NCBI RefSeq assembly: GCF_003634705.1
Contig: NZ_RBWU01000001.1
Location: 1,168,980-1,232,979 of the forward strand
Reading direction: 5' to 3'
Origin: Actinomadura pelletieri DSM 43383
GTDB taxonomy: Bacteria; Actinomycetota; Actinomycetes; Streptosporangiales; Streptosporangiaceae
Length of the DNA stretch: 64,000 nucleotides
Both the position numbers and the translations under genes were made by a program. Under the pieces are notes generated by a model that worked only from the letters and a program-made list of their open reading frames with translations, ran no database searches and had not been told where the DNA came from. Of this stretch, positions 52,930 to 61,607 are shown piece by piece; the first letter of the stretch is position 1, and each line of letters starts with the position of its first letter.

Positions 52930-53529
52930 CTCCTTGGGCGCCCCCGTCCGGTCGGGCCCTTGACCCGTACGGTAGGCGCCCGCGCTCATCTCGGCCCAGC
53001 GCGCCGCGCTCTCGGGGTCGAGCGGATCACGGCCCAGGAGCCTGCGGAGATGGTGCCGCAGCAGCAGGACGCCCAACTGGTTGACGGTGAGCCATGCCGC
53101 GCGGAGCGTCCTGTCCCTCTCGGAAAGTGAGGCGTCGAGCCGGGCGAGATTCAGTTCGAGCCAGCACCGGAACGTCCGGTGTCCCCCCTGGTCGTCGCTC
53201 ATCAACTGTCTGCACAGGTAGTCCGTGAGCGGGGAGTCCACGGGAAGGAAACCGACCAGCAACCGGGGCAGAAAATCGCCGTCCCCGGGGCCGGCCGCCT
53301 CGCCCGGCCCCGGGGACGTGACGTTCTCCGCGAACCGCTGTAACGCGGCGGTGGTGCGTTCGTTCACCGCCTCGCGGAGCCCCGCCTTACCGCCGAAATG
53401 GTGGATGACCAGGCTCGGTGAGACGTCCGCCGCCGCCGCGACCTGGCGGAGGCTGACATTGTCGGGGCCGTTGGCGGCATAGAGCCGCAACGCCTCATCA
53501 CAGATCACCGTTCGGGCCGAGGAATGCAT
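52888..53529 (-). CDS. TetR-family regulator
   Basis: 213 aa. N-terminal helix-turn-helix: SLRQVAAAADVSPSLVIHHF with the typical GGKAGL follow-up. The remainder is a helical ligand-binding domain and a disordered Gly/Arg-rich tail. It converges on redV and is separated from the exporter gene by a strong terminator, so it has its own promoter. It could sense the pigment or control the exporter. Confidence 0.85.
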   Translation of the reverse strand: MHSSARTVICDEALRLYAANGPDNVSLRQVAAAADVSPSLVIHHFGGKAGLREAVNERTTAALQRFAENVTSPGPGEAAGPGDGDFLPRLLVGFLPVDSPLTDYLCRQLMSDDQGGHRTFRCWLELNLARLDASLSERDRTLRAAWLTVNQLGVLLLRHHLRRLLGRDPLDPESAARWAEMSAGAYRTGQGPDRTGAPKESQGPERGRGGAAW

Positions 53530-53551
53530 CCAACACCTTCCGAGGAGGGGC

Positions 53552-53585
53552 GGTGCGGGCGCCCCGGGGGCTGGGCGCCCGCACC
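53552..53585 (-). terminator. 13-bp perfect stem terminator after exporter
   Basis: GGTGCGGGCGCCC at 53552-53564 pairs with its complement at 53573-53585 across an 8-base loop, 14 bases past the MMPL stop. It should end transcription of the TetR-MMPL operon. Confidence 0.85.
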
Positions 53586-53598
53586 TCGTGGAAATGGC

Positions 53599-55842
53599 TC
53601 AGGTTCCGTCGTGCCCGCCGGCGAGCGAAGGGCCGGTCGCGGCGCCCGCCCGTGCCTCCCTGGCCTGGGGCGCCCGCCCGCCGAGCCTGCGGGGCAGCCA
53701 CCAGTTCCAGTCACCGAAGAGCTTCATCATGGCGGGGACCAGCACCAGCCGGACCAGGGTCGCGTCCAGCGCGATGGCGACGGACAGCGCGAGACCGAAC
53801 TCCTTCAACTCCAAGGTCCCGGCGGTGAGAAACCCGCCGAACACCGCGACCATGATCGCGGCTGCCGCGGCGATGGGACGGGCCGTGTGCTCGATCCCGA
53901 CCGCGACGGCGGTCGCGTTGTCGTGCCCGTCGTCCCACGCCTCCCGCATCCGCCGGATCAGGAAGACCTCGTAGTCCATCGACAGGCCGAACAGCAGGAC
54001 GAACACGGTGATCGGCAGGTACACCTGCAGGAACCCGGTGCTCTCGAAGCCCAGCAGGCTCTCCCCGAACCCGTGCTGGAACACCGCGACCGTGAGACCC
54101 ACCGCCGCGCCCGTGGCGAGCAGGTTCATCACGATCGCCTTGATCGGCAGCACGATGCTGCGGAACACCACGATCAGGAACAGCAGGGACAGGGCGAGCA
54201 CCAGCCCCATGACGTAGGGGAGTTTCTCCGTCGTCTCCTCGGATAGGTCGACGAACGTGGCCGTGGCGCCGCCCACCAGCACCTGCTGCCCCGCCGCCTG
54301 CGGGGCGATGTCGCTCCTGATGTCCCTGACGAGATCCTCAGCCGCGCTGGAGTCGATCGGCACGGCAGGGATGGCGTTGACCAGCATCCGACCAGAACCG
54401 GGCAGCACTTCGACGTTCGCGACCCGGCGGTCTTGGCCGACCAGGGTCGCCACCTTCCCGGCGGCCTGCCGTCCGGCGGCGTCCAGCGGCCCCCCGTCCG
54501 GCCCGGTCACGACGATCTGCACCGGCGAGACGGCCCCGGGGCTGAAGGAGCGTTCGAGGATCGCCTGCGCCTTAGCGGTCGGACGGCCCTCCAGAGACGC
54601 GGTGCCGAGGTCGATGCCGTACTTCAGGCCCGTCACGGGAAGCGCGGCGGCCACCAGGATCGCGATGGAGACCGCGCCGAACAGGATGGGCCGCCGCATC
54701 ACCAGATGAGCCCAGCGGGCCCACGGACTGCGCCCGGCCTCGGCGTCCGGCCGGACGTCCGCGGGACGCCACCGCTCGGGCAGCGACCAGGCGTCGACAC
54801 GCGGGCCGAGCGCCGCGAGGACGGCGGGCAGCAGGGTCAACGCGGCGGCGAGGGTGCAGATCACGGAGAGCAGCACACCGGTGGAGATCTCCCGGAACAC
54901 CGGGGCCTCCATGATGAACAGCGAGCACACCGAGATCGCGACGACGACTCCGGAGAACAGGATCGTCCGCCCGGAGGTCGCGATCGCGGCACCTGCGGCC
55001 TCCGCGACCGCGTCGGGCCGCCGCTCACCGCCCCGGACGACCCCGCGCTTGGCGAGTTCCTCCCGGAACCGGCTGACGATGAACATCGAGTAGTCGATGC
55101 CGATGCCCGTCCCGATCATCGTGACGATCGTGAGCAGGAAGATGTCGAAGGTGAACTGGAACGACAGCAGGTACATGACGCCGAACGTGAGGATCAGCCC
55201 CGCCGCCGCCAGCAGCAACGGCAGAGCCGCGGCGGCGACCGCCCCGAACGCGAGCACCATCACCACGAACGCGATCGGCATGCCCACCGATTCGGCGCGC
55301 TCGGAGTCGGCGCTCTGCACGACCGTCTGGTCGTTGGTGATCGGGGAGTAACCGGTCAGATAGGCGGACACCCCGTTCCCGTCCACCTTGTCGATGGCGT
55401 CCTGCAAATCTGCGGCCCGGGTGGGACGCTGCCGTGCGTCGCCCGCGAGCCCCACGACCGCCATCGCGGCGCGCCCGTCAGGGGACACCTGCCCCTTGGC
55501 CTGCGGGTCGAACGGCCCGATGACGGTGACGACGCCGGTTTCCTTACGGGCCTGCGCCACGACCTTCTGGACGGTCGCCTTCTGCGCCGGGTCGCTGATC
55601 CGCCCCTGCCTACTGTCGAAGACGATGACGTCCTGCTCGTCGCCCTGACCGACGAAATAGCGCTCCACCAGTTCAGAGGCCTGTGTGGACGGCGCCCCGT
55701 CCACGCCGTAATTGGGCGACTTCAGCTGCTTGAAGAGAAACGGAAAGCTGACCGCGCACGCGATCAGCAGCACGACCCAGACGCCGATCACCGCTCGCCG
55801 GTGTTCGGCCATTAAGGTGCCCCAGCGTCGTTGTCGCATCAT
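53599..55842 (-). CDS. MMPL/RND-type exporter
   Basis: 747 aa. Two repeats, each with one membrane helix, an extracytoplasmic domain and a group of five or six helices, as in MmpL transporters driven by the proton gradient. IDYSMFIVSRFREEL and MDYEVFLIRRMREA are the paired conserved motifs of the fourth helices. The ATG overlaps the stop of the upstream TetR gene. There is a TTA codon at 55815-55813. It may export the prodiginine; that role is from location only. Confidence 0.85.
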   Translation of the reverse strand: MMRQRRWGTLMAEHRRAVIGVWVVLLIACAVSFPFLFKQLKSPNYGVDGAPSTQASELVERYFVGQGDEQDVIVFDSRQGRISDPAQKATVQKVVAQARKETGVVTVIGPFDPQAKGQVSPDGRAAMAVVGLAGDARQRPTRAADLQDAIDKVDGNGVSAYLTGYSPITNDQTVVQSADSERAESVGMPIAFVVMVLAFGAVAAAALPLLLAAAGLILTFGVMYLLSFQFTFDIFLLTIVTMIGTGIGIDYSMFIVSRFREELAKRGVVRGGERRPDAVAEAAGAAIATSGRTILFSGVVVAISVCSLFIMEAPVFREISTGVLLSVICTLAAALTLLPAVLAALGPRVDAWSLPERWRPADVRPDAEAGRSPWARWAHLVMRRPILFGAVSIAILVAAALPVTGLKYGIDLGTASLEGRPTAKAQAILERSFSPGAVSPVQIVVTGPDGGPLDAAGRQAAGKVATLVGQDRRVANVEVLPGSGRMLVNAIPAVPIDSSAAEDLVRDIRSDIAPQAAGQQVLVGGATATFVDLSEETTEKLPYVMGLVLALSLLFLIVVFRSIVLPIKAIVMNLLATGAAVGLTVAVFQHGFGESLLGFESTGFLQVYLPITVFVLLFGLSMDYEVFLIRRMREAWDDGHDNATAVAVGIEHTARPIAAAAAIMVAVFGGFLTAGTLELKEFGLALSVAIALDATLVRLVLVPAMMKLFGDWNWWLPRRLGGRAPQAREARAGAATGPSLAGGHDGT

Positions 55843-56450
55843 CGGCCTCTCAAGAGGGTGCGAATGGCGTCGGCCGTTTCCGACAGGTCGAGTTCGGGGT
55901 CGAGGAGCAGGTGCAGCAGCATCCCGTCGAGGAGCGCCGCGACCATCGTCGCCGTCCCTGCGGCGGACGGATCCGTGTTGACGTCCCCCTGCTCCTGGCC
56001 CCGCTGGACGAGTTCGGTCAGCGTCGCCCGGAAGTCCCGCAGTTTGCCGGCGATGGGCTCGCGCAGAAGCGGGTCACGGGTCGACTGGCGCGCGGTCTCC
56101 AACAACAGCGCCACCGAGGGATCGTTGATCGCGCCCGCGGTGAACCAGGTGAGAACACCGTCGAGGACCTCCTGGAGACTGCCCGCCTGCTGCGCGATCG
56201 ACAGCGGCCCCGACAAGGCCCTGAGCGTCCCGGCGATGGCCGCCTGCCGTAGCAGATCGTCCTTCCCCTGGAAGTGGTAGTTGACCGCCCCGTGCGGCAC
56301 TCCGGCCCGCGCCGCGATGGCCCGCGTGGTGACCTGCCCCCACCCCAGATCAGCGATCAGCGCGGCCGCCGCCTCCAAGATCGCCGCCCGTGTGGCGGCA
56401 CCCTGCGCGGCGCTACTTGGCCGTCCGCTCTGTCCAACCGCACTGTCCAC
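55839..56450 (-). CDS. TetR-family repressor of the exporter operon
   Basis: 203 aa. Helix-turn-helix VTTRAIAARAGVPHGAVNYHF followed by a helical effector domain. GTG start at 56450 with no Shine-Dalgarno; a CTTGGCCAAG palindrome lies directly upstream (56450-56459). Translationally coupled to the MMPL gene, so probably its local, autoregulating repressor. Confidence 0.85.
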   Translation of the reverse strand: MDSAVGQSGRPSSAAQGAATRAAILEAAAALIADLGWGQVTTRAIAARAGVPHGAVNYHFQGKDDLLRQAAIAGTLRALSGPLSIAQQAGSLQEVLDGVLTWFTAGAINDPSVALLLETARQSTRDPLLREPIAGKLRDFRATLTELVQRGQEQGDVNTDPSAAGTATMVAALLDGMLLHLLLDPELDLSETADAIRTLLRGR

Positions 56451-56459
56451 TTGGCCAAG
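56450..56459. promoter_or_regulatory. CTTGGCCAAG palindrome at TetR start
   Basis: A perfect 10-bp palindrome touching the GTG of the TetR gene; ACTTGGCC recurs at 56414. A candidate autoregulatory operator. Confidence 0.4.
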
Positions 56460-56509
56460 CTAACGCAGACGACCACCCATGTCCACACCCGCCGAACCGC
56501 CGCGGGCGC

Positions 56510-57268
56510 CTAGCGATCGGTGAAATAGGAGGCGGTCTCGGCGTCCGCCGGGTAGTAGGACTCGATCGCGACCTCGTCCAAAGTGATGTCCAACGGGGTC
56601 CCGAAGGTGGTGATGGTCGAGAACATCCGCAGCTCCCGTCCCTCAAAGCGGATGATCATCGGAATCAGCACATCGAAATCCACGTCAGAAGAATCTTCGG
56701 ATCCCGGCGCCAGAAGCTCCTCGTACAGCGCCGTCAACTCAGGATCGGGAGCCGTGGCAAGCTGACGCGAGACCCGAGCACGAAACACCGCCCGCGCGTC
56801 GCCCAGGTTGACGACCAGCGGCGCGAGCCCGCGCGGATCCAGCCCGAGCCGGATGAGATTGACAGGCGGACGCAGCAGCTCCGGATCGGCGACCGCGAAG
56901 AACGGCTCAAAGGCCCGGTTCGTCATCACGATGTTCCACCGCCGATCGAAGACCAGCGCCGGATACGGCTCATGTGCCCGAAGCACCCGCGCGACCGCGT
57001 CCCGGGCCGCCGCCAGGGCCCCATCGTCAAGGGCACGCTCGGGATACCGGGGAGCGAACCCACCGGCGAGGAGCATCCGGTTACGCTCCCGCAGCGGCAC
57101 ATCGAGCTGCCCGGCGAGCCTGAGGATCATCTCGGCGCTCGGATTGGACTTCCCCGTCTCGACCAGGCTGACATGACGCGCCGAGACATCCGCCGCGATG
57201 GCGAGATCAAGCTGACTGATCCGCCGCCGATGCCGCCAGTGCCGCAACAACTCCCCGACCGTGTCCAC
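56510..57268 (-). CDS. XRE-family regulator with MmyB-like sensor domain
   Basis: 252 aa. N-terminal helix-turn-helix: ISQLDLAIAADVSARHVSL with the following ETGKSNPS. The C-terminal domain (YPALVFDRRWNIVMTNRAF) is the MmyB-like PAS-type ligand-binding fold common in actinomycetes. It is divergent from the SnoaL-like gene and probably controls it. Confidence 0.88.
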   Translation of the reverse strand: MDTVGELLRHWRHRRRISQLDLAIAADVSARHVSLVETGKSNPSAEMILRLAGQLDVPLRERNRMLLAGGFAPRYPERALDDGALAAARDAVARVLRAHEPYPALVFDRRWNIVMTNRAFEPFFAVADPELLRPPVNLIRLGLDPRGLAPLVVNLGDARAVFRARVSRQLATAPDPELTALYEELLAPGSEDSSDVDFDVLIPMIIRFEGRELRMFSTITTFGTPLDITLDEVAIESYYPADAETASYFTDR

Positions 57269-57302
57269 GTCGAACGAGCCTACTCATCGTGCAGCCGACC
57301 GC

Positions 57303-57319
57303 CATGAAATGGGATTTCA
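57303..57319. promoter_or_regulatory. ATGAAAT-N3-ATTTCAT inverted repeat
   Basis: A perfect 7-bp inverted repeat with a 3-base spacer in the divergent gap between the XRE and SnoaL-like genes. It stands out as AT-rich and is probably the XRE operator. Confidence 0.6.
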
Positions 57320-57355
57320 TCGACAAGTCCCACGGCCAGGGGAAACACTGCGTCC

Positions 57356-57742
57356 ATGAGCACTGACAAGAAGGAACTCATCCAACGCGCATTGTCGAAG
57401 CTCCTCGAGACCGGCGACGCCGAAGCGCTCGCCCCGGCCTTGAGCGACGACTTCCTCCACCACCGCCCGGACGGCCTCACAAGGACGAAAACTGAATGGC
57501 TCGCCGCCATCCGAGCGTCCTGGGAAAACATCGCCGACATGAAAGTCGAAATAAACCACATCCTCGCCGACGGCGACCACGTAGTCCTGCACACCCGCCG
57601 CACCCTCCCCGACGACGGCCCGCAGGTCACGGTCGTGGACATCCTGCGCCTCGACAACGACCTGATCGCCGAAGCCTGGGAGACCATCGAACCGTCCGCC
57701 CAGGCCCCCGCCAACCTCGAATGGTGGGAGCCCACCCACTGA
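57356..57742 (+). CDS. SnoaL/NTF2-like protein
   Basis: 128 aa with the cone-shaped NTF2-like fold: an N-terminal helix (LIQRALSKLLETGD), DFLHHRPD, a strand VVLHTRRTL and a C-terminal IAEAWETIEP. Relatives include small cyclases and hydrolases and many of unknown function. The ATG at 57356 follows AGGGGA at longer than usual spacing. Probably under the divergent XRE regulator. Confidence 0.82.
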   Translation: MSTDKKELIQRALSKLLETGDAEALAPALSDDFLHHRPDGLTRTKTEWLAAIRASWENIADMKVEINHILADGDHVVLHTRRTLPDDGPQVTVVDILRLDNDLIAEAWETIEPSAQAPANLEWWEPTH

Positions 57743-57829
57743 AGTCGCCGGATGTGGCCGTCCACCGGTCGAACTCATCCCTTCCCGCATACCCTGCTGG
57801 ATGACCAACGAACGGGGGGCGGGTGAAGA

Positions 57830-58837
57830 GTGGAGTCCCTGGACCGATCTGATCCCCAACGGATCGGCGACCGGATCACCCTGCGCGGGCGGCTCGGTTT
57901 CGGCGGGATGGGACGCGTTTACTACGGTGTCACCGACGACCACGAACAGGTCGCCGTAAAGGTGATCCGAGGCGACCTGATCGACCGGGACGAGGTACGG
58001 GAACGCTTCGCCCGCGAGACGGAGGCGCTCCGCACCGTCCAGGGCCCCCACATCGCGTCACTGGTCGACGCGTCCGAAGCGGACGAAGAACAGCCATGGC
58101 TCGCGATGGAGTTCATCCGCGGACTCACCCTCAAGAAGTTCGTCAACGAGCGGGGCCCACTCCAGGCCGAATACGCGGCCGCGCTCGGTGTGCTCCTCGC
58201 CGACGCGCTGCGCGACGTCCACGCGGCCGGGCTCCTGCACCGCGACCTGAAACCCGGCAACGTGATCCTCGGACGGGACGGCCCCATGGTCATCGACCTG
58301 GGGCTGGTCGCGTTCGCGGAGGGCCCCAGCGATCTGACGACGTCCGCGGCGACGCTCGGCACCCTGGTGTGCATGGCGCCCGAACAGGCCCTCACCCCGA
58401 AGCGGATCACCGCGGCGGCGGACGTGCACGCGCTCGGCGCGACGCTCCTCCACGCGCTGACCGGCCACTACCCCTACCGGGCCGACACCGCCCCCGCACT
58501 GCTGGCGAAGATCGTCTCCCCGGACGTGCCGCCCGACGTCACCGGCCTGCCGGACGCGTTCGCCGACCCGGTCACCGCGATGCTCGCGTACGACCCGCGA
58601 CACAGGCCGACCGTCGAGCAGGCCCGAACGCGGTTCGAGGAACTGTGCGGCCCGGTCCCCGCGGCCGTCCGGAGCCTGACGATGGCAACCTATGTGGAAC
58701 GCGAGTCCGACCCCGAGGACGTTCCACCGCCACCGCGCACCCGCGTCGACCTTTCGCAGGTCGCGCCGCCGGGATCGGTGGTGGCGCGTCTCGCCGACCG
58801 GCTCCGCGCCGCCTACGCCGTGACCGCTCCGTTCTGA
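57830..58837 (+). CDS. Ser/Thr protein kinase, soluble
   Basis: 335 aa. P-loop GFGGMGRVYYG, VAVKV lysine, catalytic loop HRDLKPGN with Asp139, metal-binding DLG instead of DFG, and MAPEQ in the activation segment. There is no membrane helix; the C-terminal 65 residues are Pro/Arg-rich. GTG start. It lies 7 bases upstream of the SNF2 helicase gene and appears to be in its operon, suggesting a regulatory or effector kinase for the defence island. Confidence 0.88.
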   Translation: MESLDRSDPQRIGDRITLRGRLGFGGMGRVYYGVTDDHEQVAVKVIRGDLIDRDEVRERFARETEALRTVQGPHIASLVDASEADEEQPWLAMEFIRGLTLKKFVNERGPLQAEYAAALGVLLADALRDVHAAGLLHRDLKPGNVILGRDGPMVIDLGLVAFAEGPSDLTTSAATLGTLVCMAPEQALTPKRITAAADVHALGATLLHALTGHYPYRADTAPALLAKIVSPDVPPDVTGLPDAFADPVTAMLAYDPRHRPTVEQARTRFEELCGPVPAAVRSLTMATYVERESDPEDVPPPPRTRVDLSQVAPPGSVVARLADRLRAAYAVTAPF

Positions 58838-58844
58838 GAAAGGC

Positions 58845-61607
58845 ATGTCCGTGTCCGACACCTCCTACCCGCCCGGTGCCCGGATCGAGGTCCGCGACGC
58901 CGAGTGGATCGTCCGCACCTGCGTGCCCGTCGCGGACGGCCACAAGATCACGGCGGTGGGGGCGTCGGAGTTCGTCCGGGACGAGGAGGCGGTGTTCTTC
59001 ACCGACCTGGAGGACGTCAGCCTGCTCCGCCCGGAGGAGACCGTCCTGGCGCAGGACGGAACACCCCGGTTCGCCAAGTCCCGCCTGTTCCTTGAGGCGG
59101 TACTGCGCCGCACCCCGCTCCCGCAGACGGAACGCGGGTTGGCGCTTTCCGACCGTTTCCTGCTGGACCCGCTCGTCTACCAGCAGCGTCCCGCCGAACT
59201 GGCGCTGCGGAACGTCCGCCCACGCCTACTGATCGCGGACGTCGTCGGCCTCGGCAAGACCCTGGAGATCGGCCTGATTCTGGCGGAGCTGATCCGCCGC
59301 GGACGCGGCGAGCGGATCCTGGTCGTCACCCCGCAGCAGGTCCTCGAACAGTTCCAGCGGGAGCTGTGGACACGGTTCGCGATCCCGCTGATCCGCCTCG
59401 ACTCCGTAGGCATCGAACGCATCCAGCAGGAGCTTCCCGCCGGACGCAACCCGTTCACCCACTACAAGCGCATCATCGTGTCGGTCGACACGCTGAAGAA
59501 CGAAGGCAAGTACGGGCAGCACCTGGAGCACATGCACTGGGACGCCGTCGTCATCGACGAGTCGCACAACCTCATCGGGGAGAGCACCCTGCGCAACCGG
59601 CTGGCGAAACTGCTGGCCCGCCGCACGGACGCGCTGGTCCTCGCCAGCGCCACCCCCCACAACGGCAAGGCCAGGTCGTTCGCCGAGCTGATCCAGATGC
59701 TCGACCCGGCCGCGATCGTGGACGAGGAGGAGTACGAGCCGAAGGAGATCGACCACCTCTACATCCGGCGCACGAAGATCAGTCCGGAGGTCCGGGACCA
59801 GATGGGCGCGAAATGGCCGGACCGTGGGCCGTCCGTCCCCATCACCTGCCCGGCCACCCCGAACGAGGAGAAGGTCTTCGAGGAGCTCACCCGGGTGTGG
59901 CTCGCTGGTGACACGCGCACCGGCGGCCCCGTCGTCGACTCCCGCAACCGGCTGTTCCCGTACACGCTGCTGAAGGCGTTCCTGTCGTCGCACCGCGCGT
60001 TGCGGACCACGGTCGCGAACCGGCTCCGCAACGCCAAGGACGACCGCGAGATCCGCGCCCTCACCACGTTGCAGGAACTCGCCGACCAGATCACCGACGA
60101 GGACTCGGCCAAACTGGACGCCCTCGTCCGCGAACTGGAGCGGATCGGCGTCCGGCACGGCACCCGCGCCGTGGTGTTCTCCGAAAGCGTCGAAACGGTG
60201 AAGTGGCTGGCGGACGTCCTGCCGAAGCGCCTGAAGCTGCCCGCCAAGGCGGTCGATCTCATGCTCGGCAGCGGCATGACCGACCAGCAGCAGATGCAGA
60301 TCATCGAACGGTTCGGGTTGAGCGGCAGCGACGTCCGGCTCCTCATCACCACCGACGTCACGTCCGAGGGCGTCAACCTCCACAGACAATGCCATCACCT
60401 CGTCCACTACGACGTGCCGTGGAGCCTCATCCGAATCGAGCAGCGCAACGGACGCATCGACCGCTACGGGCAGAAACACCAGCCGCAGTTCTCCGCACTA
60501 CTACTGACCTCAACCGTCGACGGCGTCAAAGACGACCGAACGGTATCGGCGAAACTCCTGGCCAAAGAGGAGACCGCACACCGCGCGTTCGGCACCGCCG
60601 AGGCCATCACCGGCGAGTACCGCCCGGAGGCGGAGGAACGCCGATTGATCCAGGACCTCCTCGCGGGCAGGACCGTCGAGGAGGCCGTCCCCGACCAGCC
60701 CATCGACGACTTCCTCGCCGACTTCCTCGGCCCCGTGGACGCCCAGGTCACCGAGGGCGCGCCCGCCCGCGCGGACGTCCCGCGCCTGTTCGCCGACACC
60801 CGCGAGTTCGTCGGCGAGGCCATCGACACGCTCGGCCTGCTGCCCGGCCTGGAGGACGACGGCGCGCTCCTCGCCTTCACCCCGCCCAGGGATCTCGTGC
60901 ACCGGCTGTCCGCGCTGCCCGCCGACTACCTGCGCACCCACGACGTGAAGAAGCGGATGAAGGTCACCTTCGACCGCGACCTCGCGACCCGCAAGCTCGC
61001 CGAGGCCCGCGACCTGAAGACCCTGTGGCCCGACATCGCGTACCTGTCCGACCTGCATCCCCTCGTCGACTGGGTGACGGACAAAGTCCTCGTCCAACTC
61101 GACCGGCAGACCGCCCCCGTCGTCACCGCCCACGTCGACGAACCGACCTACCTGGTCCAGGGCGTCTACTCCAACCACTTCGGCCAGCCGACCGTCGTGG
61201 AATGGATGGCGGTCGCGTCCGGCCGGGTCCTGCCCGGGAAGATGCCCGAGATCCTCTCCGCCGCCGGAGTCGGACCGAACATGACGAACACGGGCCGTCC
61301 CATCGACCTCGCCCCGCTCACCGAACGGCTCCCCGACGCCGTCGCCACCGCACGCCGCCACCTCGAAGAACGCCGCGCCCACTACGACGCGGAGATCGTC
61401 GCGCCGCTCAACGACTACCGCGACCACCTGGAATCCTGGCGGCAGCTCACCCTCGACGGCACCCACGTGTCCCAGCGGAGGAAGAAGGAGGAACGCGTGG
61501 ACGACACCGTCGAACGGCAGCAGCGACTCCTTGACTCCTTGCAGACCACCGGCGAGCCACTGCTCCGGGTCCTCGCCGTCCTCGTCCCCCAGGAGGCAGC
61601 GAAGTGA
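58845..61607 (+). CDS. SNF2-like helicase (DrmD-type)
   Basis: 920 aa. N-terminal domain, then helicase motifs: VGLGKT (residues 134-139), DESHN (motif II), SATPHNGK (motif III), and in the second RecA domain TSEGVNL and RIEQRNGRIDRYGQ (motifs V and VI). The C-terminal 300 residues are a family-specific domain ending in a basic helix. Its size and pairing with a large adenine methylase match DrmD of class 1 DISARM. ATG at 58845; a GTG at 58851 has better ribosome-site spacing. Stop overlaps the methylase GTG. Confidence 0.82.
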   Translation: MSVSDTSYPPGARIEVRDAEWIVRTCVPVADGHKITAVGASEFVRDEEAVFFTDLEDVSLLRPEETVLAQDGTPRFAKSRLFLEAVLRRTPLPQTERGLALSDRFLLDPLVYQQRPAELALRNVRPRLLIADVVGLGKTLEIGLILAELIRRGRGERILVVTPQQVLEQFQRELWTRFAIPLIRLDSVGIERIQQELPAGRNPFTHYKRIIVSVDTLKNEGKYGQHLEHMHWDAVVIDESHNLIGESTLRNRLAKLLARRTDALVLASATPHNGKARSFAELIQMLDPAAIVDEEEYEPKEIDHLYIRRTKISPEVRDQMGAKWPDRGPSVPITCPATPNEEKVFEELTRVWLAGDTRTGGPVVDSRNRLFPYTLLKAFLSSHRALRTTVANRLRNAKDDREIRALTTLQELADQITDEDSAKLDALVRELERIGVRHGTRAVVFSESVETVKWLADVLPKRLKLPAKAVDLMLGSGMTDQQQMQIIERFGLSGSDVRLLITTDVTSEGVNLHRQCHHLVHYDVPWSLIRIEQRNGRIDRYGQKHQPQFSALLLTSTVDGVKDDRTVSAKLLAKEETAHRAFGTAEAITGEYRPEAEERRLIQDLLAGRTVEEAVPDQPIDDFLADFLGPVDAQVTEGAPARADVPRLFADTREFVGEAIDTLGLLPGLEDDGALLAFTPPRDLVHRLSALPADYLRTHDVKKRMKVTFDRDLATRKLAEARDLKTLWPDIAYLSDLHPLVDWVTDKVLVQLDRQTAPVVTAHVDEPTYLVQGVYSNHFGQPTVVEWMAVASGRVLPGKMPEILSAAGVGPNMTNTGRPIDLAPLTERLPDAVATARRHLEERRAHYDAEIVAPLNDYRDHLESWRQLTLDGTHVSQRRKKEERVDDTVERQQRLLDSLQTTGEPLLRVLAVLVPQEAAK

